Shown here piece by piece: positions 7,813 through 17,254 of a stretch of 64,000 nucleotides of DNA (positions within the stretch are counted from its first letter, which is position 1; the number at the start of each line of letters is the position of its first letter). Position numbers and translations under genes: made by a program. Under the pieces are notes generated by a model, which saw only the letters and a list, made by a program, of their open reading frames with translations, was not told the origin of the DNA and ran no database searches. The DNA is taken from the NCBI RefSeq assembly GCF_923077115.1, contig NZ_CAKLPX010000003.1, forward strand, positions 62,001-126,000, given 5' to 3'. The stretch is from Sinobacterium norvegicum. Its GTDB lineage: Bacteria > Pseudomonadota > Gammaproteobacteria > Pseudomonadales > Sinobacteriaceae.

Positions 7813-9330
7813 ATGAAAAAATTTTTACTTCAGCAGTCGATGCGTTTGCATCGTTGGTTATTGTGGTCGGCATTGGTTTCTCTGATCGTTTTTGTGGTGT
7901 CGGCGCTCAGTCATCCATTGATGGTATGGACCGGGCCGCAATCTTTGGTTTTCTCGCCGCCGAGTCTTGTGGTTGAGCAGCAGACAATGGCAATCTTCAG
8001 TCGGCAGTTAGGCCATCCGGCGGTTGAGCAGGCGCGATTGGTTAAGTTGGTTGCCACCAAACAGGGCGCAATGATGCAGCTGTCGGATGCTGGCGGCCGG
8101 CGACAGTATGTATCGCTGCAGCAGGGCATCGGCGAAGAGGTTGATGGCAGTGATCGCTATGATGATAGGGCGCAGGCAATTTGGCTGGCCCGTTATTACA
8201 CCGGTGAGGCTGCTGATGTTGAGGCGGTCGAATGGATAGATAAGTTCTCAACAGACTACCCATCGGTTAACCGTTTACTGCCGGTTTATCGCGTCAGTTT
8301 TGCTAATGACAGTGGCTTGTCGGCTTATGTTCATACTGAGACAAATGCCTTAGCCGGATTGAATAATCATTGGAAGACCTCGCTGCAATGGGTTTTTAAA
8401 AACCTGCACAGCTGGTCTTGGTTGGATTATTATCCAACGCTACGCGTTGCCATTATGCTGTATCTATTACTGGTTCTGCTGGCGTTGACAGCCTCCGGTG
8501 TGACGCTGTTACTCGTTTTGCGACGACGTCATTATCGCTCGGCCGGCCAGCGCTTCCACCGTCGTTTAGCCTGGCTGGTTTGCTTGCCGCTGCTGGGCTT
8601 TATTATCAGTGGCGCTTATCACTTACTGCAACAACAATATGGCCAAGGTTTGCAGTTGGCTGCGTTACCCGATGTAGTCAGAATTAATGGTGTTGTCGGC
8701 GTCGAGACTCACGATGTTGTCGGTGTTCTTGCTGATCAGGATCAGCCATTGCATCAGATCAGCGTTATCAGTCATCAGGGCAGGGCGTACTTACGTGCCA
8801 GTGTTGCCGCCGATAAAAAGTCTAAGCTGCAGAGGGAACATGACCACTATGAGTCCCCTACCTCGATACGCAATCAACGTTTCGATGGTATTGGCCGAGA
8901 GCAGGGCGGTTACTATTTTGACTTGCCAGCCATGCAGCCGCAGACATTCAGCGATCGACAGGTTGCCCGCTCGTTGGCGTTGGACTATTTACAGCGTCGT
9001 GACTTCACTCTTGATGACAAGGATTTGACGGTTGAGAAGGTCAGCCGTTTCGGTGGCGGATATGATTTTCGCCACAAGCGCCTGCCGGTATGGAAGATCA
9101 CATTACCGCAACAAAGCAACGATATTATTTTTGTCGACACATTCTCGGGCTTGGTGGTTGAGCATGTCACCTCAGCGCAGCAGTGGGAGGGGGTGTCTTT
9201 CTCGCAGTTGCATAAATGGAATATGCTAACGCCGATACTGGGCCGAGAGTACCGCGATGCCTTGATGGTATTGGTGCTGTTGCTGGCCTTGGCCTTGGCG
9301 GCACTCGGTGTGGTAATGCGTCGTCGGTAA
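7813..9330 (+). CDS. PepSY-associated transmembrane protein (PiuB/FpvG-like)
   Basis: 505 residues with an N-terminal helix at about 13-37, a periplasmic PepSY-like stretch, two helices at about 210-235 and 250-275, a second PepSY region ('FDGIGREQGGYYFDLP', 'KRLPVWKITLP', 'FVDTFSGLVVEH') and a C-terminal helix ('LMVLVLLLALALAALGVV'). Proteins of this architecture accompany siderophore receptors and are thought to help periplasmic or inner-membrane iron reduction and release. It starts 17 bases after the TonB receptor stop and is clearly in the same operon. The precise electron source is not evident. Confidence 0.85.
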   Translation: MKKFLLQQSMRLHRWLLWSALVSLIVFVVSALSHPLMVWTGPQSLVFSPPSLVVEQQTMAIFSRQLGHPAVEQARLVKLVATKQGAMMQLSDAGGRRQYVSLQQGIGEEVDGSDRYDDRAQAIWLARYYTGEAADVEAVEWIDKFSTDYPSVNRLLPVYRVSFANDSGLSAYVHTETNALAGLNNHWKTSLQWVFKNLHSWSWLDYYPTLRVAIMLYLLLVLLALTASGVTLLLVLRRRHYRSAGQRFHRRLAWLVCLPLLGFIISGAYHLLQQQYGQGLQLAALPDVVRINGVVGVETHDVVGVLADQDQPLHQISVISHQGRAYLRASVAADKKSKLQREHDHYESPTSIRNQRFDGIGREQGGYYFDLPAMQPQTFSDRQVARSLALDYLQRRDFTLDDKDLTVEKVSRFGGGYDFRHKRLPVWKITLPQQSNDIIFVDTFSGLVVEHVTSAQQWEGVSFSQLHKWNMLTPILGREYRDALMVLVLLLALALAALGVVMRRR

Positions 9331-9351
9331 GTTTTGACGATACGGCGAGCA

Positions 9352-9381
9352 AAAAAAACAGCGCGTATGCGCTGTTTTTTT
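9352..9381. terminator. Bidirectional rho-independent terminator
   Basis: Stem ACAGCGC/GCGCTGT with loop GTAT, flanked by an A-tract on the left and a T-tract on the right, so it works on both strands. It sits between the convergent ends of the TonB receptor/PepSY operon and the steroid-type monooxygenase gene. Confidence 0.88.
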
Positions 9382-9405
9382 GTTCGAGTGCTCTGAGAGA
9401 GTGTG

Positions 9406-10608
9406 CTAGAGGAAGAAATCGGTATTATCAAAACCAAATTGTAGCGAGCCCAAGTTGCGACCTAGCTTAAAGGCATTGTTGGCGACATGGGTGCGGCCGG
9501 CGTTAATATCTAACCAGCTGCGGTTGATCGGGTGATCTTTAAAAATTCCCTGGGCGCCGCAACTGAGGAATAACTCATTCATCGCGTCGGTACATTTTTT
9601 CGAAACCGCAGAGGCGTCAAAACGCATTTTTACCCGTTCTTCTGTGGTCAGTGGCTCGGCGCCATTGACCGCATCCATCTGACGATCGAAGTTACGAAAT
9701 AAAACCGTACGACACTCGTCGATGACAGCCTCGGCGGTGGCGGCGGCGTAAAGAGCCTGTGGGTCTAAGGCTGCCCGTGCGCCGTCGTTGAGACCGGTGC
9801 GATTTTTGTTGACGGTGATAAATGCCGTCAGCGCACCCTGCAGTGCGCCGATCGATGAGGTCGAGACCGCCCGCGGGAAGATCTGACCAAAGGGCAGACG
9901 GAACACCGGGTTGAGGTTGACACTGTTGCCTGGGTTGTCGCAATTATATCCATCTAACGAGCGATGTAAGCGGTGGGCAGGAACAAAGACGTTGTCGACG
10001 ACAATATCGTTAGAACCGGTGCCTTCGAGGCCGGAGACGTTCCAGTTGTCGACGATTTGATAATCGGCGCGGGGCACTAGGAAGGTACAGTAATCTGGTG
10101 CACCGCCCTCTTCTGCCGGTGGTACCATGGCGCCCAGGAAGGCCCAGTCACAGTGCTTTGAGCCGGAGGAAAAGCCCCACTTACCGCTGAGCATATAGCC
10201 GCCCTCGGTATGAGTCACCTTGCCGACGGGCATATAAGAGCTGGAGATTAACGTTGCATCGTTATCCTGCCACACATCCTGCTGCGCCTTGTCGTCGAAC
10301 AGGCCCAGCTGCCAGTTGTGAATGGCGACCACGCCCAGTACCCAGGCCGTCGACATACAGCCCTCGGCGAGGATCATCTGTACCTCGAAAAAAACGTGTG
10401 GCTCAAGCTCGTAGCCGCCGTAACGTGCTGGTTGCATAATGCGGAAAAATCCGGCCTCTTGCATCTCGGCAATAGTGGCGTCCGGTAGTTTTCCAAGCTC
10501 AGCTGTTTCGTTAGCGCGTTGGCGAATCAGTGGCACCATGGTTCTGGCGCTGCTGTATAAACGGTTTTTTAATTCGAGGTTTTGGTGTTTCCAATCGCGT
10601 GTTGTCAT
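9406..10608 (-). CDS. hsaA: Flavin-dependent monooxygenase of the acyl-CoA dehydrogenase fold, HsaA-like
   Basis: 400 residues with the acyl-CoA dehydrogenase fold in its hydroxylase variant (HsaA, HpaB-C2 group): 'ARYGGYELEP', 'GCMSTAWVLGV', 'LSGKWGFSSGSKHCDW' and 'NWNVSGLEGTGSNDIVV'. These enzymes use reduced FMN from a separate reductase to hydroxylate a phenol; HsaA converts 3-HSA to the catechol 3,4-DHSA during steroid A-ring degradation. The true acyl-CoA dehydrogenase catalytic Glu motif is absent. An ATG with AGGA 8 bases upstream was chosen over a longer frame that would run into the upstream gene. The adjacent extradiol dioxygenase and KshA-like oxygenase support the assignment; the reductase (hsaB) is not in the window. 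Confidence 0.78.
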   Translation of the reverse strand: MTTRDWKHQNLELKNRLYSSARTMVPLIRQRANETAELGKLPDATIAEMQEAGFFRIMQPARYGGYELEPHVFFEVQMILAEGCMSTAWVLGVVAIHNWQLGLFDDKAQQDVWQDNDATLISSSYMPVGKVTHTEGGYMLSGKWGFSSGSKHCDWAFLGAMVPPAEEGGAPDYCTFLVPRADYQIVDNWNVSGLEGTGSNDIVVDNVFVPAHRLHRSLDGYNCDNPGNSVNLNPVFRLPFGQIFPRAVSTSSIGALQGALTAFITVNKNRTGLNDGARAALDPQALYAAATAEAVIDECRTVLFRNFDRQMDAVNGAEPLTTEERVKMRFDASAVSKKCTDAMNELFLSCGAQGIFKDHPINRSWLDINAGRTHVANNAFKLGRNLGSLQFGFDNTDFFL

Positions 10609-10660
10609 TATTTTATCCTGCTCAGTATCACATTGTATTTTTTTGTCATTGAGGGAGGGG

Positions 10661-11569
10661 TTAACCCTGGCCCCAGCGGTGTCCCCAGGTACTTGGCACG
10701 GCGCTTTCCGTCGGGGTATAAGTAGCCCAGTCGACCTGTAATCCGCCATAGCCATATTCCATGGCAAAACCAGCCGGCGTTTCTACATAGACGGAGATCA
10801 TTTCGTCGTTGGTATGGCAGCCCAAACCGGTTACCGTCCTGACCTCGTGTTGATGGACGCGGTCCATCATATGGCCGACAGTGTGTATATCTTCAACCTC
10901 GATCATCATATGGACACAGTCACCGGCATGGGGATTGGCATCTTGAAACAATGCCAGAGAGTGATGACGGGGGTTGTTGACATGCAAGAAATGCAGACCC
11001 TGGCCCGGATCATCGGTATTGCCGGAGAAATTAAAGTGCATGTAGTCAACCTGACCAAAACCCATGACCTCGGTATAAAATTTGTGTGAGGCTGCGAGGT
11101 CTGAGGTTGGCATGGCGATGTGGCCTAACCCCATGTCGCCGTTGTGGCCGGTGACAAAGTTTTTCACACCCACCGGAGAGATCAGCGACGCGTAGTCGAG
11201 TTTCATGTTGTAGAAAATTTCAACATTGTGATTGCCTGGGTCGGTAAAGCTGACAAAGCCGCGAACGCAGCGGTCATCGGCCTGCTGCTGACTGCCGCGC
11301 TGATAGCTGACGCCGGCGGCCTCGAGTTCTTGCAGCGCCTGCTCAAAGGCTTTTTCCCCGGGTACTTCCCAGGCGATGGTGTTGAGTCTGTCTTTATCAC
11401 TTGACACGATGCGAAAGCGATAGGGGCACTCATCCATACGTAGATAGAGGTTGCCGTCATCAGGCATATTATTGGCGACCATTAAGCCGAGTACTTCGGT
11501 GCCAAATTTACGCCACTTAGTTAAATCGGTAGATTCGATTTCAACATAGCCAAGGCTGCGAATATCCAT
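10661..11569 (-). CDS. hsaC: Type I extradiol ring-cleavage dioxygenase, HsaC/BphC-like
   Basis: A two-domain vicinal-oxygen-chelate dioxygenase of about 302 residues. The C-terminal half holds the Fe(II) ligands: His150 in 'GLGHIAMP', His202/203 in 'RHHSLALF' and Glu271 in 'FAMEYG'; 'YVETPAG' carries the conserved Tyr region. BphC and HsaC cleave catechols next to the hydroxyls (meta cleavage); HsaC acts on 3,4-DHSA from steroids. The start 'MDIRSLGYVEIEST' matches family N-termini; an ATG 12 bases upstream is possible. It lies between the KshA-like and HsaA-like genes with about 50-base gaps. Steroid substrate is inferred from neighbours; a biphenyl-type substrate is the alternative. Confidence 0.82.
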   Translation of the reverse strand: MDIRSLGYVEIESTDLTKWRKFGTEVLGLMVANNMPDDGNLYLRMDECPYRFRIVSSDKDRLNTIAWEVPGEKAFEQALQELEAAGVSYQRGSQQQADDRCVRGFVSFTDPGNHNVEIFYNMKLDYASLISPVGVKNFVTGHNGDMGLGHIAMPTSDLAASHKFYTEVMGFGQVDYMHFNFSGNTDDPGQGLHFLHVNNPRHHSLALFQDANPHAGDCVHMMIEVEDIHTVGHMMDRVHQHEVRTVTGLGCHTNDEMISVYVETPAGFAMEYGYGGLQVDWATYTPTESAVPSTWGHRWGQG

Positions 11570-11620
11570 AGGGTGTTCCATTGAGTGAGTGGTGAGAGGG
11601 GAGCCCCTCTCACTGAAGGT

Positions 11621-12715
11621 TTAAGCAGCGGACTGATGCATTTTAGCCAGCGTTTCTTCGACACTGGGACCTTCGACGGTGACGTGACTGCGTTCTTTTG
11701 TCATCTGTGGTGAGATATCGGCGATGTCAGTGTAAAACTGCTGATACCATTTACGTACCAAGTTGACGGGGCCGTCGCCGTCGCAGAGTACCGGGTTGTC
11801 ATTGAGAATTTTATTATCCCAAATCTCAATATCTTGCTGGAAAGACTCGATGGTGAGCTTGGTGTATTCGGCTACCATTTGTTTGTTTTCTTCTTCACTA
11901 ACACCTTCGATCTTCTTCATCATGACGCCGAAGTTGATGTGAAACTCCTTGGTACTGACAGGAATATGGCTGACCAATAAGTGCACGGCGACAGGCTTGT
12001 CGTCCATCATGCCGGTCATGGTTGTTGTCATATAGGCAGGCCCTTCATAGTGGGCGATAGAGGTCATGGGAACCTCGCCGGAGGTTAAGATCTCGTGGCC
12101 TCCTACCATGAATTGAGTGAATTCATGGCCTTTCATTTTGTTGCTGAACGACTCAACGGCGGTATAGTGAACTGGGCCAAAATGCGCCATATCGGCCATA
12201 TTGTCGACCAATTCGCGGCAGTGGCTTTGAATCGGCACCTGATTCATCACCCAGTCGGTCCACTCGCCCGAGTAGTAATCGTCAATCTTAGCCGGTTCTT
12301 GCTCGGCAATCGGCAGATTGCCCTCTGGGTCGTTCCAGACCATTAATAAACCATTTTTCTCCAATACCGGCCATGACTTAATTACCGCCTTGCTGGGAAT
12401 GTTTTTAGCGTAGGGGATGTCATCACAGACCCCGTCGGCACCCCAGCTCCAGGCGTGGAATGGACAGACTAAGGAGTTGCCGCTGACGCAGCCCTTGCTT
12501 AAATCGGCACCCATGTGCGGGCAGTAAGCGTCGAGAACATGGACGGCATTATCGTCCTCGCCACGGTAGGCGACAACACGGGTACCAAAGTAGTTATACA
12601 TTTGTGGGGTGCTGGTAATCGCATCGGCTTTTGCTAAGACATGCCAGCCACGGGCATAGCGTTCTGGCCAAATTTTTTGTTCGATAACATGGGGTTTGCG
12701 GTCAGTTGCGATCAT
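11621..12715 (-). CDS. kshA: Rieske oxygenase, 3-ketosteroid 9alpha-hydroxylase oxygenase (KshA-like)
   Basis: 364 residues. The N-terminal Rieske [2Fe-2S] site is 'CPHMG...CPFHAW' (Cys65, His67, Cys84, His87). The mononuclear iron site has 'DNMADMAHFGPVH' (His178, His183) and a later Asp in 'QQDIEIWD' (about 294). This layout is that of KshA, which hydroxylates C9 of 3-ketosteroids; together with KstD this opens ring B to a secosteroid. It needs a ferredoxin reductase (KshB), which is not present in the window. It is the first gene of a three-gene minus-strand unit with the HsaC- and HsaA-like genes. A phthalate- or cholesterol-desaturase-like Rieske enzyme is the main alternative. Confidence 0.8.
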   Translation of the reverse strand: MIATDRKPHVIEQKIWPERYARGWHVLAKADAITSTPQMYNYFGTRVVAYRGEDDNAVHVLDAYCPHMGADLSKGCVSGNSLVCPFHAWSWGADGVCDDIPYAKNIPSKAVIKSWPVLEKNGLLMVWNDPEGNLPIAEQEPAKIDDYYSGEWTDWVMNQVPIQSHCRELVDNMADMAHFGPVHYTAVESFSNKMKGHEFTQFMVGGHEILTSGEVPMTSIAHYEGPAYMTTTMTGMMDDKPVAVHLLVSHIPVSTKEFHINFGVMMKKIEGVSEEENKQMVAEYTKLTIESFQQDIEIWDNKILNDNPVLCDGDGPVNLVRKWYQQFYTDIADISPQMTKERSHVTVEGPSVEETLAKMHQSAA

Positions 12716-12933
12716 TATTGTTCTCTCTGTTAGACGCTGCTTCGTTGTTCAGTAGTATGGTGAAGAGCGTACTGCCTGACCTCGTCCGTTAAGACGACCC
12801 TACACTTTGTGTGGGTATTTTGGTGGTCGCGATAAGATGTTATGTGGTTGTTTTATATCGCTTTTAAGTCAACTGTTAAGCTTTGTTTAGTTAGCGAATT
12901 AGACCGAATTTAGTTGCGATGAGTCAATATGGC

Positions 12934-13368
12934 TTATTGCAATTGGCCAAGCCTGACCTTGATCGCCGCTCTGACCGCGTCGATGGCGGCGACTAATTGG
13001 TCGGTGTCGCTACGGCTGTCGTTGAAACTGTGCCACTTGTCGGCCCAAAGCTGTCGTAGTTGCTCTGCCTGATGCTGGGTGTCGTCATCAATTAAGGCAC
13101 TGAGATCGTTGATCAGGCCAATTTTGATCCAGCCAATCCGAGGGTTGCCCTCACTGGTATTCATATCATAGTGGCCGATATAGATCAGTTGTTCGAGCTC
13201 GGATAGTGCCGATAACACCTGGAACGAAGCGGTGCGAATATTGCTGTTATCTTCACTGACTTCAAGCCGCCAAGTGTTATAACTGAAACCCACCAGGGCA
13301 AAAATAATGCTGAATATAGCGGTGAACTGATAGGTTTTAATCTTTGCTTCGAAATTTTCTGTCGCCAT
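12934..13368 (-). CDS. Small membrane-anchored protein of unknown function
   Basis: 144 residues. One hydrophobic segment at about 13-31 ('YQFTAIFSIIFALVGFSYNT') is followed by a soluble helical region rich in acidic and polar residues, with a possible coiled-coil at 105-140 ('ALIDDDTQHQAEQLRQLW', 'AAIDAVRAAIKVRL'). This suggests an inner-membrane anchor with a periplasmic helical domain. I do not recognise the family. It lies alone between kshA and the divergent benE-like gene. Confidence 0.65.
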   Translation of the reverse strand: MATENFEAKIKTYQFTAIFSIIFALVGFSYNTWRLEVSEDNSNIRTASFQVLSALSELEQLIYIGHYDMNTSEGNPRIGWIKIGLINDLSALIDDDTQHQAEQLRQLWADKWHSFNDSRSDTDQLVAAIDAVRAAIKVRLGQLQ

Positions 13369-13494
13369 GGCTCTGTTTTTCTTTTTTATTCAGTAGCCTC
13401 AGTATAGAAGAAGTGGCAGCAATCGAGGCGCTGTATTGTTCTCCGTCAAATGTTTGTTCGGCTTACAGAATATGGGCTATCAGCAGGGCGTGTT

Positions 13495-14718
13495 ATGACG
13501 CACAATGCTAAATTATCATTGAAAATAAGAGCGACTGTCATCATGTTGGGATTATTTAATCTTTCCCGATTCACCGCTGGATTTATCGCTGTGGTGGTGG
13601 GCTATTCCAGTTCTGCGGTGATTATTTTTCAGGCAGCGGGTGCGGCGGGCGCCAGTGAGGCTGAGATCAGCTCGTGGATGTGGGCCATTGGTATTGGCAT
13701 GGGTTTGAGCAGTATCGGCTTGTCGCTGTGGTATCGCATGCCGATTCTAACCGCTTGGTCGACACCGGGTGCAGCCTTGTTAGTCACCAGCTTGCCTGGG
13801 CTGATGATGTCGGATGCGATCGGGGTGTTTATTTTCAGCTCGTCACTTATTCTGCTATTTGGTATTACCGGATGGTTTAAGCAACTGATGCGGGTCATTC
13901 CTACCAACCTAGCCTCGGCCATGTTGGCCGGGGTGTTGTTACAGTTTGGTCTCAACCTGTTTATTGCCATGCAAAGCCAGTGGTTGTTGGTGATTTTGAT
14001 GTTGGCCAGCTACTTTGTCTGCCGACGATATTCGCCACGATTGAGTATTCTCTTGACGCTGTGTGTTGGTATTGCGATGTCAGGAGGATTGGGATTACTC
14101 AACCTCGCGGCCATGGAAGTACGCTTGGCAGCCCCTGTACTAACCTGGCCGAGCTGGAATGTCAGCGCCCTGGTTGGTATCGGTATTCCGTTGTTTGTGG
14201 TCACCATGGCCTCACAAAATATTCCCGGCATCACCGTATTACAGGCCTACCAATACCGCCCGCCGTCTTCGCCGTTAATCAGTTGGACCGGGTTCACAGG
14301 GATTTTGTTGGCGCCTTTTGGTGGCTTTGCCTTTAATCTGGCAGCCATTACTGCGGCGATTTGTATGGGTAAAGAGGCTGACCCCGACCCAAGTAAGCGC
14401 TATTTTGCCAGTGTTTGGGCCGGTATATTGTATTTGGTGGCCGGCCTGTTTGGTGCCACGGTGGTGGCGGTGTTTACAGTTTTTCCCGCCGAATTGATTG
14501 CAGCCATTGCTGGGCTGGCGCTGTTGGCAACAACGGCTAACAGTTTGGCGGCTTCATTCGAGCCAGCTCAGGGACGAGAGGCCGCGCTGATTACGTTGTT
14601 GATAACAGCTTCGGGCTTTTCATTATTGGGGGTAAGCAGTGCTTTTTGGGGGTTGTTACTCGGCTTGTTGGCCTATCATGCAATACCGGTGTTAAAGCCT
14701 GTCGATGAGGATAAATAG
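13495..14718 (+). CDS. benE: BenE family benzoate/aromatic acid transporter
   Basis: About 407 residues and mostly hydrophobic, with some 12 membrane spans. BenE landmarks are 'AGFIAVVVGYSSSAVIIFQAA', 'WSTPGAALLV' and 'VTMASQNIPGI', followed by 'FGGFAFNLAAITAAICMG' and 'AAIAGLALLATTANSLA'. BenE proteins are putative benzoate/proton symporters of the inner membrane. The ATG at 13495 has an AGGG-like site 7 bases upstream; a GTG-like extension and a later ATG are alternatives. Near steroid and acyl-CoA genes, the cargo may be an aromatic or alicyclic acid rather than benzoate itself, because no ben or cat genes are present. Confidence 0.85.
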   Translation: MTHNAKLSLKIRATVIMLGLFNLSRFTAGFIAVVVGYSSSAVIIFQAAGAAGASEAEISSWMWAIGIGMGLSSIGLSLWYRMPILTAWSTPGAALLVTSLPGLMMSDAIGVFIFSSSLILLFGITGWFKQLMRVIPTNLASAMLAGVLLQFGLNLFIAMQSQWLLVILMLASYFVCRRYSPRLSILLTLCVGIAMSGGLGLLNLAAMEVRLAAPVLTWPSWNVSALVGIGIPLFVVTMASQNIPGITVLQAYQYRPPSSPLISWTGFTGILLAPFGGFAFNLAAITAAICMGKEADPDPSKRYFASVWAGILYLVAGLFGATVVAVFTVFPAELIAAIAGLALLATTANSLAASFEPAQGREAALITLLITASGFSLLGVSSAFWGLLLGLLAYHAIPVLKPVDEDK

Positions 14719-14730
14719 ATATATATCTAT
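14715..14730. promoter_or_regulatory. Palindromic AT-rich site upstream of gcdH (first)
   Basis: Perfect 16-bp palindrome ATAGATATATATCTAT overlapping the benE stop codon. The half-site ATAGATA is shared with the inverted repeat 23 bp downstream, which suggests paired operator sites rather than chance AT-richness. Confidence 0.45.
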
Positions 14731-14752
14731 TTATATATAAAATATATCAATT

Positions 14753-14784
14753 CTATAGATATAATATATTTTATTTATCTATAG
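14753..14784. promoter_or_regulatory. Palindromic AT-rich site upstream of gcdH (second)
   Basis: Inverted repeat CTATAGATA-N14-TATCTATAG, perfect over 9 bp each side, lying 49 bp before the gcdH start. It shares the ATAGATA half-site with the palindrome over the benE stop. Probable regulator-binding region of the gcdH/CoA-transferase unit; the regulator is not identified. Confidence 0.5.
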
Positions 14785-14832
14785 TGGCTTGCTATTTTTA
14801 CTCTATCAATCATTCAATGTGGAGTAGACAGC

Positions 14833-16014
14833 ATGGCGATTAAGCCTTGGCAAAAAATGGACTGGCAGGATGCTTTTGGTTTAGAGCAGCAGCTGACTGA
14901 GGAGCAGCGGATGGTACGAGATACTGCCCGCCAATATGCTCAGGAAAAATTATTGCCACGGGTCCGCCAGGCCTACCGCAATGAAACGGTTGATCGTGAA
15001 CTATTTAAAGAGATGGGGGCGCTGGGTTTGCTGGGCTCTACCATCGAAGGTTATGGCTGCCCCGGCGTTGACTACATCAGTTATGGCTTGGTGGCGCGAG
15101 AAATTGAGCGCGTCGACTCGGGTTATCGTTCGATGATGAGCGTGCAATCATCACTGGTAATGTATCCTATTTATGCCTATGGCACCGAGACTCAGCGTCA
15201 ACGTTATCTTCCTAAGCTTGCCAGTGGTGAATGGGTTGGTTGCTTTGGCATGACCGAACCCGACCACGGTTCAGACCCTGGCGGCATGATCACCCGCGCC
15301 CGCAGTGTCGAGGGTGGTTACAGCCTCAGTGGCGCCAAGATGTGGATTACCAACAGCCCGATTGCCGATGTCTTTGTCGTCTGGGCAAAGACCGATGATG
15401 GAGAGATCCGTGGCTTTATTCTTGAGCGGGGAATGGCTGGTTTGAGCACCCCTAAAATAGAAGGTAAGCAGGCCTTGCGCGCCTCGATTACCGGCGAGAT
15501 AGTGATGGACGAGGTGTTGGTTGCCGAGGATGCCTTGCTGCCCAAGGTGAAAGGATTGAAAGGCCCGTTTGGTTGCTTGAATAATGCCCGTTACGGCATT
15601 GCCTGGGGGGCTCTGGGCGCCGCTGAAACCTGCTGGCATACCGCTCGAGAGTATACTCTTGAACGTAAACAGTTTGGTCGCCCGCTGGCGGCAACGCAGC
15701 TGGTACAGATGAAACTGGCTGATATGCAAACTGAGCTCAGCCTAGCGTTGCAGGGCTGTTTTAGGGCTGGCCAGATGATGGACGGTGAAGGTATTGCACC
15801 GGATTTGATTTCACTGATTAAGCGTAACTCCTGCGGCAAGTCGCTGGCCATCGCGCGCACCGCACGGGACATGTTAGGCGGTAACGGCATCTCTGATGAG
15901 TACCCTATTATGCGCCATATGATGAATCTTGAGGTGGTCAACACTTATGAGGGGACGCACGATATTCACGGTTTAATTCTCGGTCGTAATCAGACCGGTA
16001 TCCCGGCGTTTTAG
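14833..16014 (+). CDS. gcdH: Glutaryl-CoA dehydrogenase
   Basis: FAD enzyme that oxidises and decarboxylates glutaryl-CoA to crotonyl-CoA. 393 residues, as expected. Features: '[16 protein letters not shown]' (FAD/substrate loop), '[22 protein letters not shown]', '[14 protein letters not shown]', and the catalytic Glu373 in 'YEGTHDIH'. The GcdH group is distinguished by 'TEPDHGSDP' with Asp/Gly at the gamma-carboxyl pocket. The ATG is preceded by GGAGTAGACAGC. The next gene is a class III CoA-transferase, the common partner that makes glutaryl-CoA, so the pair runs glutarate degradation (from lysine or aromatic acids). Confidence 0.9.
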   Translation: MAIKPWQKMDWQDAFGLEQQLTEEQRMVRDTARQYAQEKLLPRVRQAYRNETVDRELFKEMGALGLLGSTIEGYGCPGVDYISYGLVAREIERVDSGYRSMMSVQSSLVMYPIYAYGTETQRQRYLPKLASGEWVGCFGMTEPDHGSDPGGMITRARSVEGGYSLSGAKMWITNSPIADVFVVWAKTDDGEIRGFILERGMAGLSTPKIEGKQALRASITGEIVMDEVLVAEDALLPKVKGLKGPFGCLNNARYGIAWGALGAAETCWHTAREYTLERKQFGRPLAATQLVQMKLADMQTELSLALQGCFRAGQMMDGEGIAPDLISLIKRNSCGKSLAIARTARDMLGGNGISDEYPIMRHMMNLEVVNTYEGTHDIHGLILGRNQTGIPAF

Positions 16015-16063
16015 TCGAGTATTTTGGCGGTACTGTTAACTACAAAGAGTGGCGGAGAGAGCA

Positions 16064-17254
16064 ATGGGTGCGTTAAGCGGGTTGAAAGTGCTGGACTTAT
16101 CACGGGTATTGGCCGGTCCATGGGCCAGTCAGTGTCTGGCGGATTTCGGCGCCGAGGTGATCAAGGTTGAGCGGCCGCAAAGTGGCGATGATACGCGTCG
16201 CTGGGGGCCGCCATATATGGCGGATAATCATGGCGATCCGACACAGGAATCGGCCTATTTTGCCAGCACTAACCGGGGTAAAAAATCCGTCTGTATCGAT
16301 ATGCATAGTGACCAGGGCCAGCAACAATTAAAGGCCTTGGCCACCGATGCCGACATTGTGATCGAAAACTTTAAGGTGGGCGGCGCCGCTAAATACGGTT
16401 TGGACTATCAAAGCCTGGCGGCGATTAACCCCCGGATTATCTATTGCTCGATTACTGGCTTTGGCCAAGATGGCCCGATGGCGTCGCGCCCGGGATATGA
16501 TTTTTTAGTTCAGGCGATGGGGGGCTTGATGAGTGTCACTGGTGCCGCCGATGGTGAGGCGGGTGCTGGGCCGCAGAAGGTCGGTGTGGCGTTGACCGAT
16601 ATTATGACCGGGCTGTACGCGACCATCGGTATACTGGCGGCAGTGAACGAGCGCCATCAGTCAGGCCTTGGTCAATACATCGATCTGGCTCTGCTCGATG
16701 TCACCGCGGCCACCTTGGCCAACCAGGCCAGTAATTTCTTGCTAGGCGGTAAGACGCCAACGCGTCTGGGTAATGCGCATCCTAATATTGTTCCCTATCA
16801 AAGTTTTGTTGTTGCCGATGGACACTGTATTGTCGCCGTTGGCAACGACAGTCAATTCCAACGTTATGTTGAGGTGTTAGGGTTGGCGGAATTGGCTGAG
16901 GATGCTGACTACGCCAGCAATGAGCAGCGAGTACTGAACCGCGACGCGCTGGTGCCGTTACTACAGCGCCGAATGTTGGATAAAGGCCGTGACCAATGGT
17001 TGGCAGAGTTCGCCGCTGCCGGAGTGCCAGCTGGCCCAATCAATACCATCGATGAAGTGTTTGAGCACCCTCAAATTATAGCGCGGCAGATGAAAATCGA
17101 TGTGGCGCATCCGTTAAACGATAGTCTCACTCTGGTTGCCAATCCGATTAAGATGTCACGAACGCCGGCAGAGTATGTGCTGCCGCCACCGATGCTAGGT
17201 CAACATACGGAACAAGTGTTGGCGATGTTATGCAGTGTTGACGACGGTCGATAG
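16064..17254 (+). CDS. Class III (CaiB/BaiF) CoA-transferase, probable glutarate CoA-transferase
   Basis: 396 residues of the CaiB/BaiF family: 'VLDLSRVLAGPWASQCLADFGAEVIKVE' region, 'YFASTNRGKKS', 'DIVIENFKVG', 'RPGYDFLVQAMGGLMSVTG', and the catalytic Asp179 in 'VALTDIMTG'. The family moves CoA between acids through an aspartyl-CoA thioester. The ATG chosen has GGAG 6 bases upstream; a GTG 15 bases earlier is also in frame but lacks a site. It follows gcdH after 49 bases, so succinyl-CoA:glutarate CoA transfer is the most likely job, though other dicarboxylates are possible. Confidence 0.85.
   Translation: MGALSGLKVLDLSRVLAGPWASQCLADFGAEVIKVERPQSGDDTRRWGPPYMADNHGDPTQESAYFASTNRGKKSVCIDMHSDQGQQQLKALATDADIVIENFKVGGAAKYGLDYQSLAAINPRIIYCSITGFGQDGPMASRPGYDFLVQAMGGLMSVTGAADGEAGAGPQKVGVALTDIMTGLYATIGILAAVNERHQSGLGQYIDLALLDVTAATLANQASNFLLGGKTPTRLGNAHPNIVPYQSFVVADGHCIVAVGNDSQFQRYVEVLGLAELAEDADYASNEQRVLNRDALVPLLQRRMLDKGRDQWLAEFAAAGVPAGPINTIDEVFEHPQIIARQMKIDVAHPLNDSLTLVANPIKMSRTPAEYVLPPPMLGQHTEQVLAMLCSVDDGR

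Noticed and set aside
10609-10767. Upstream extension of the HsaA-like frame
   Set aside because: It runs into the dioxygenase gene and is not family-like; an ATG with AGGA at 10608 fits.
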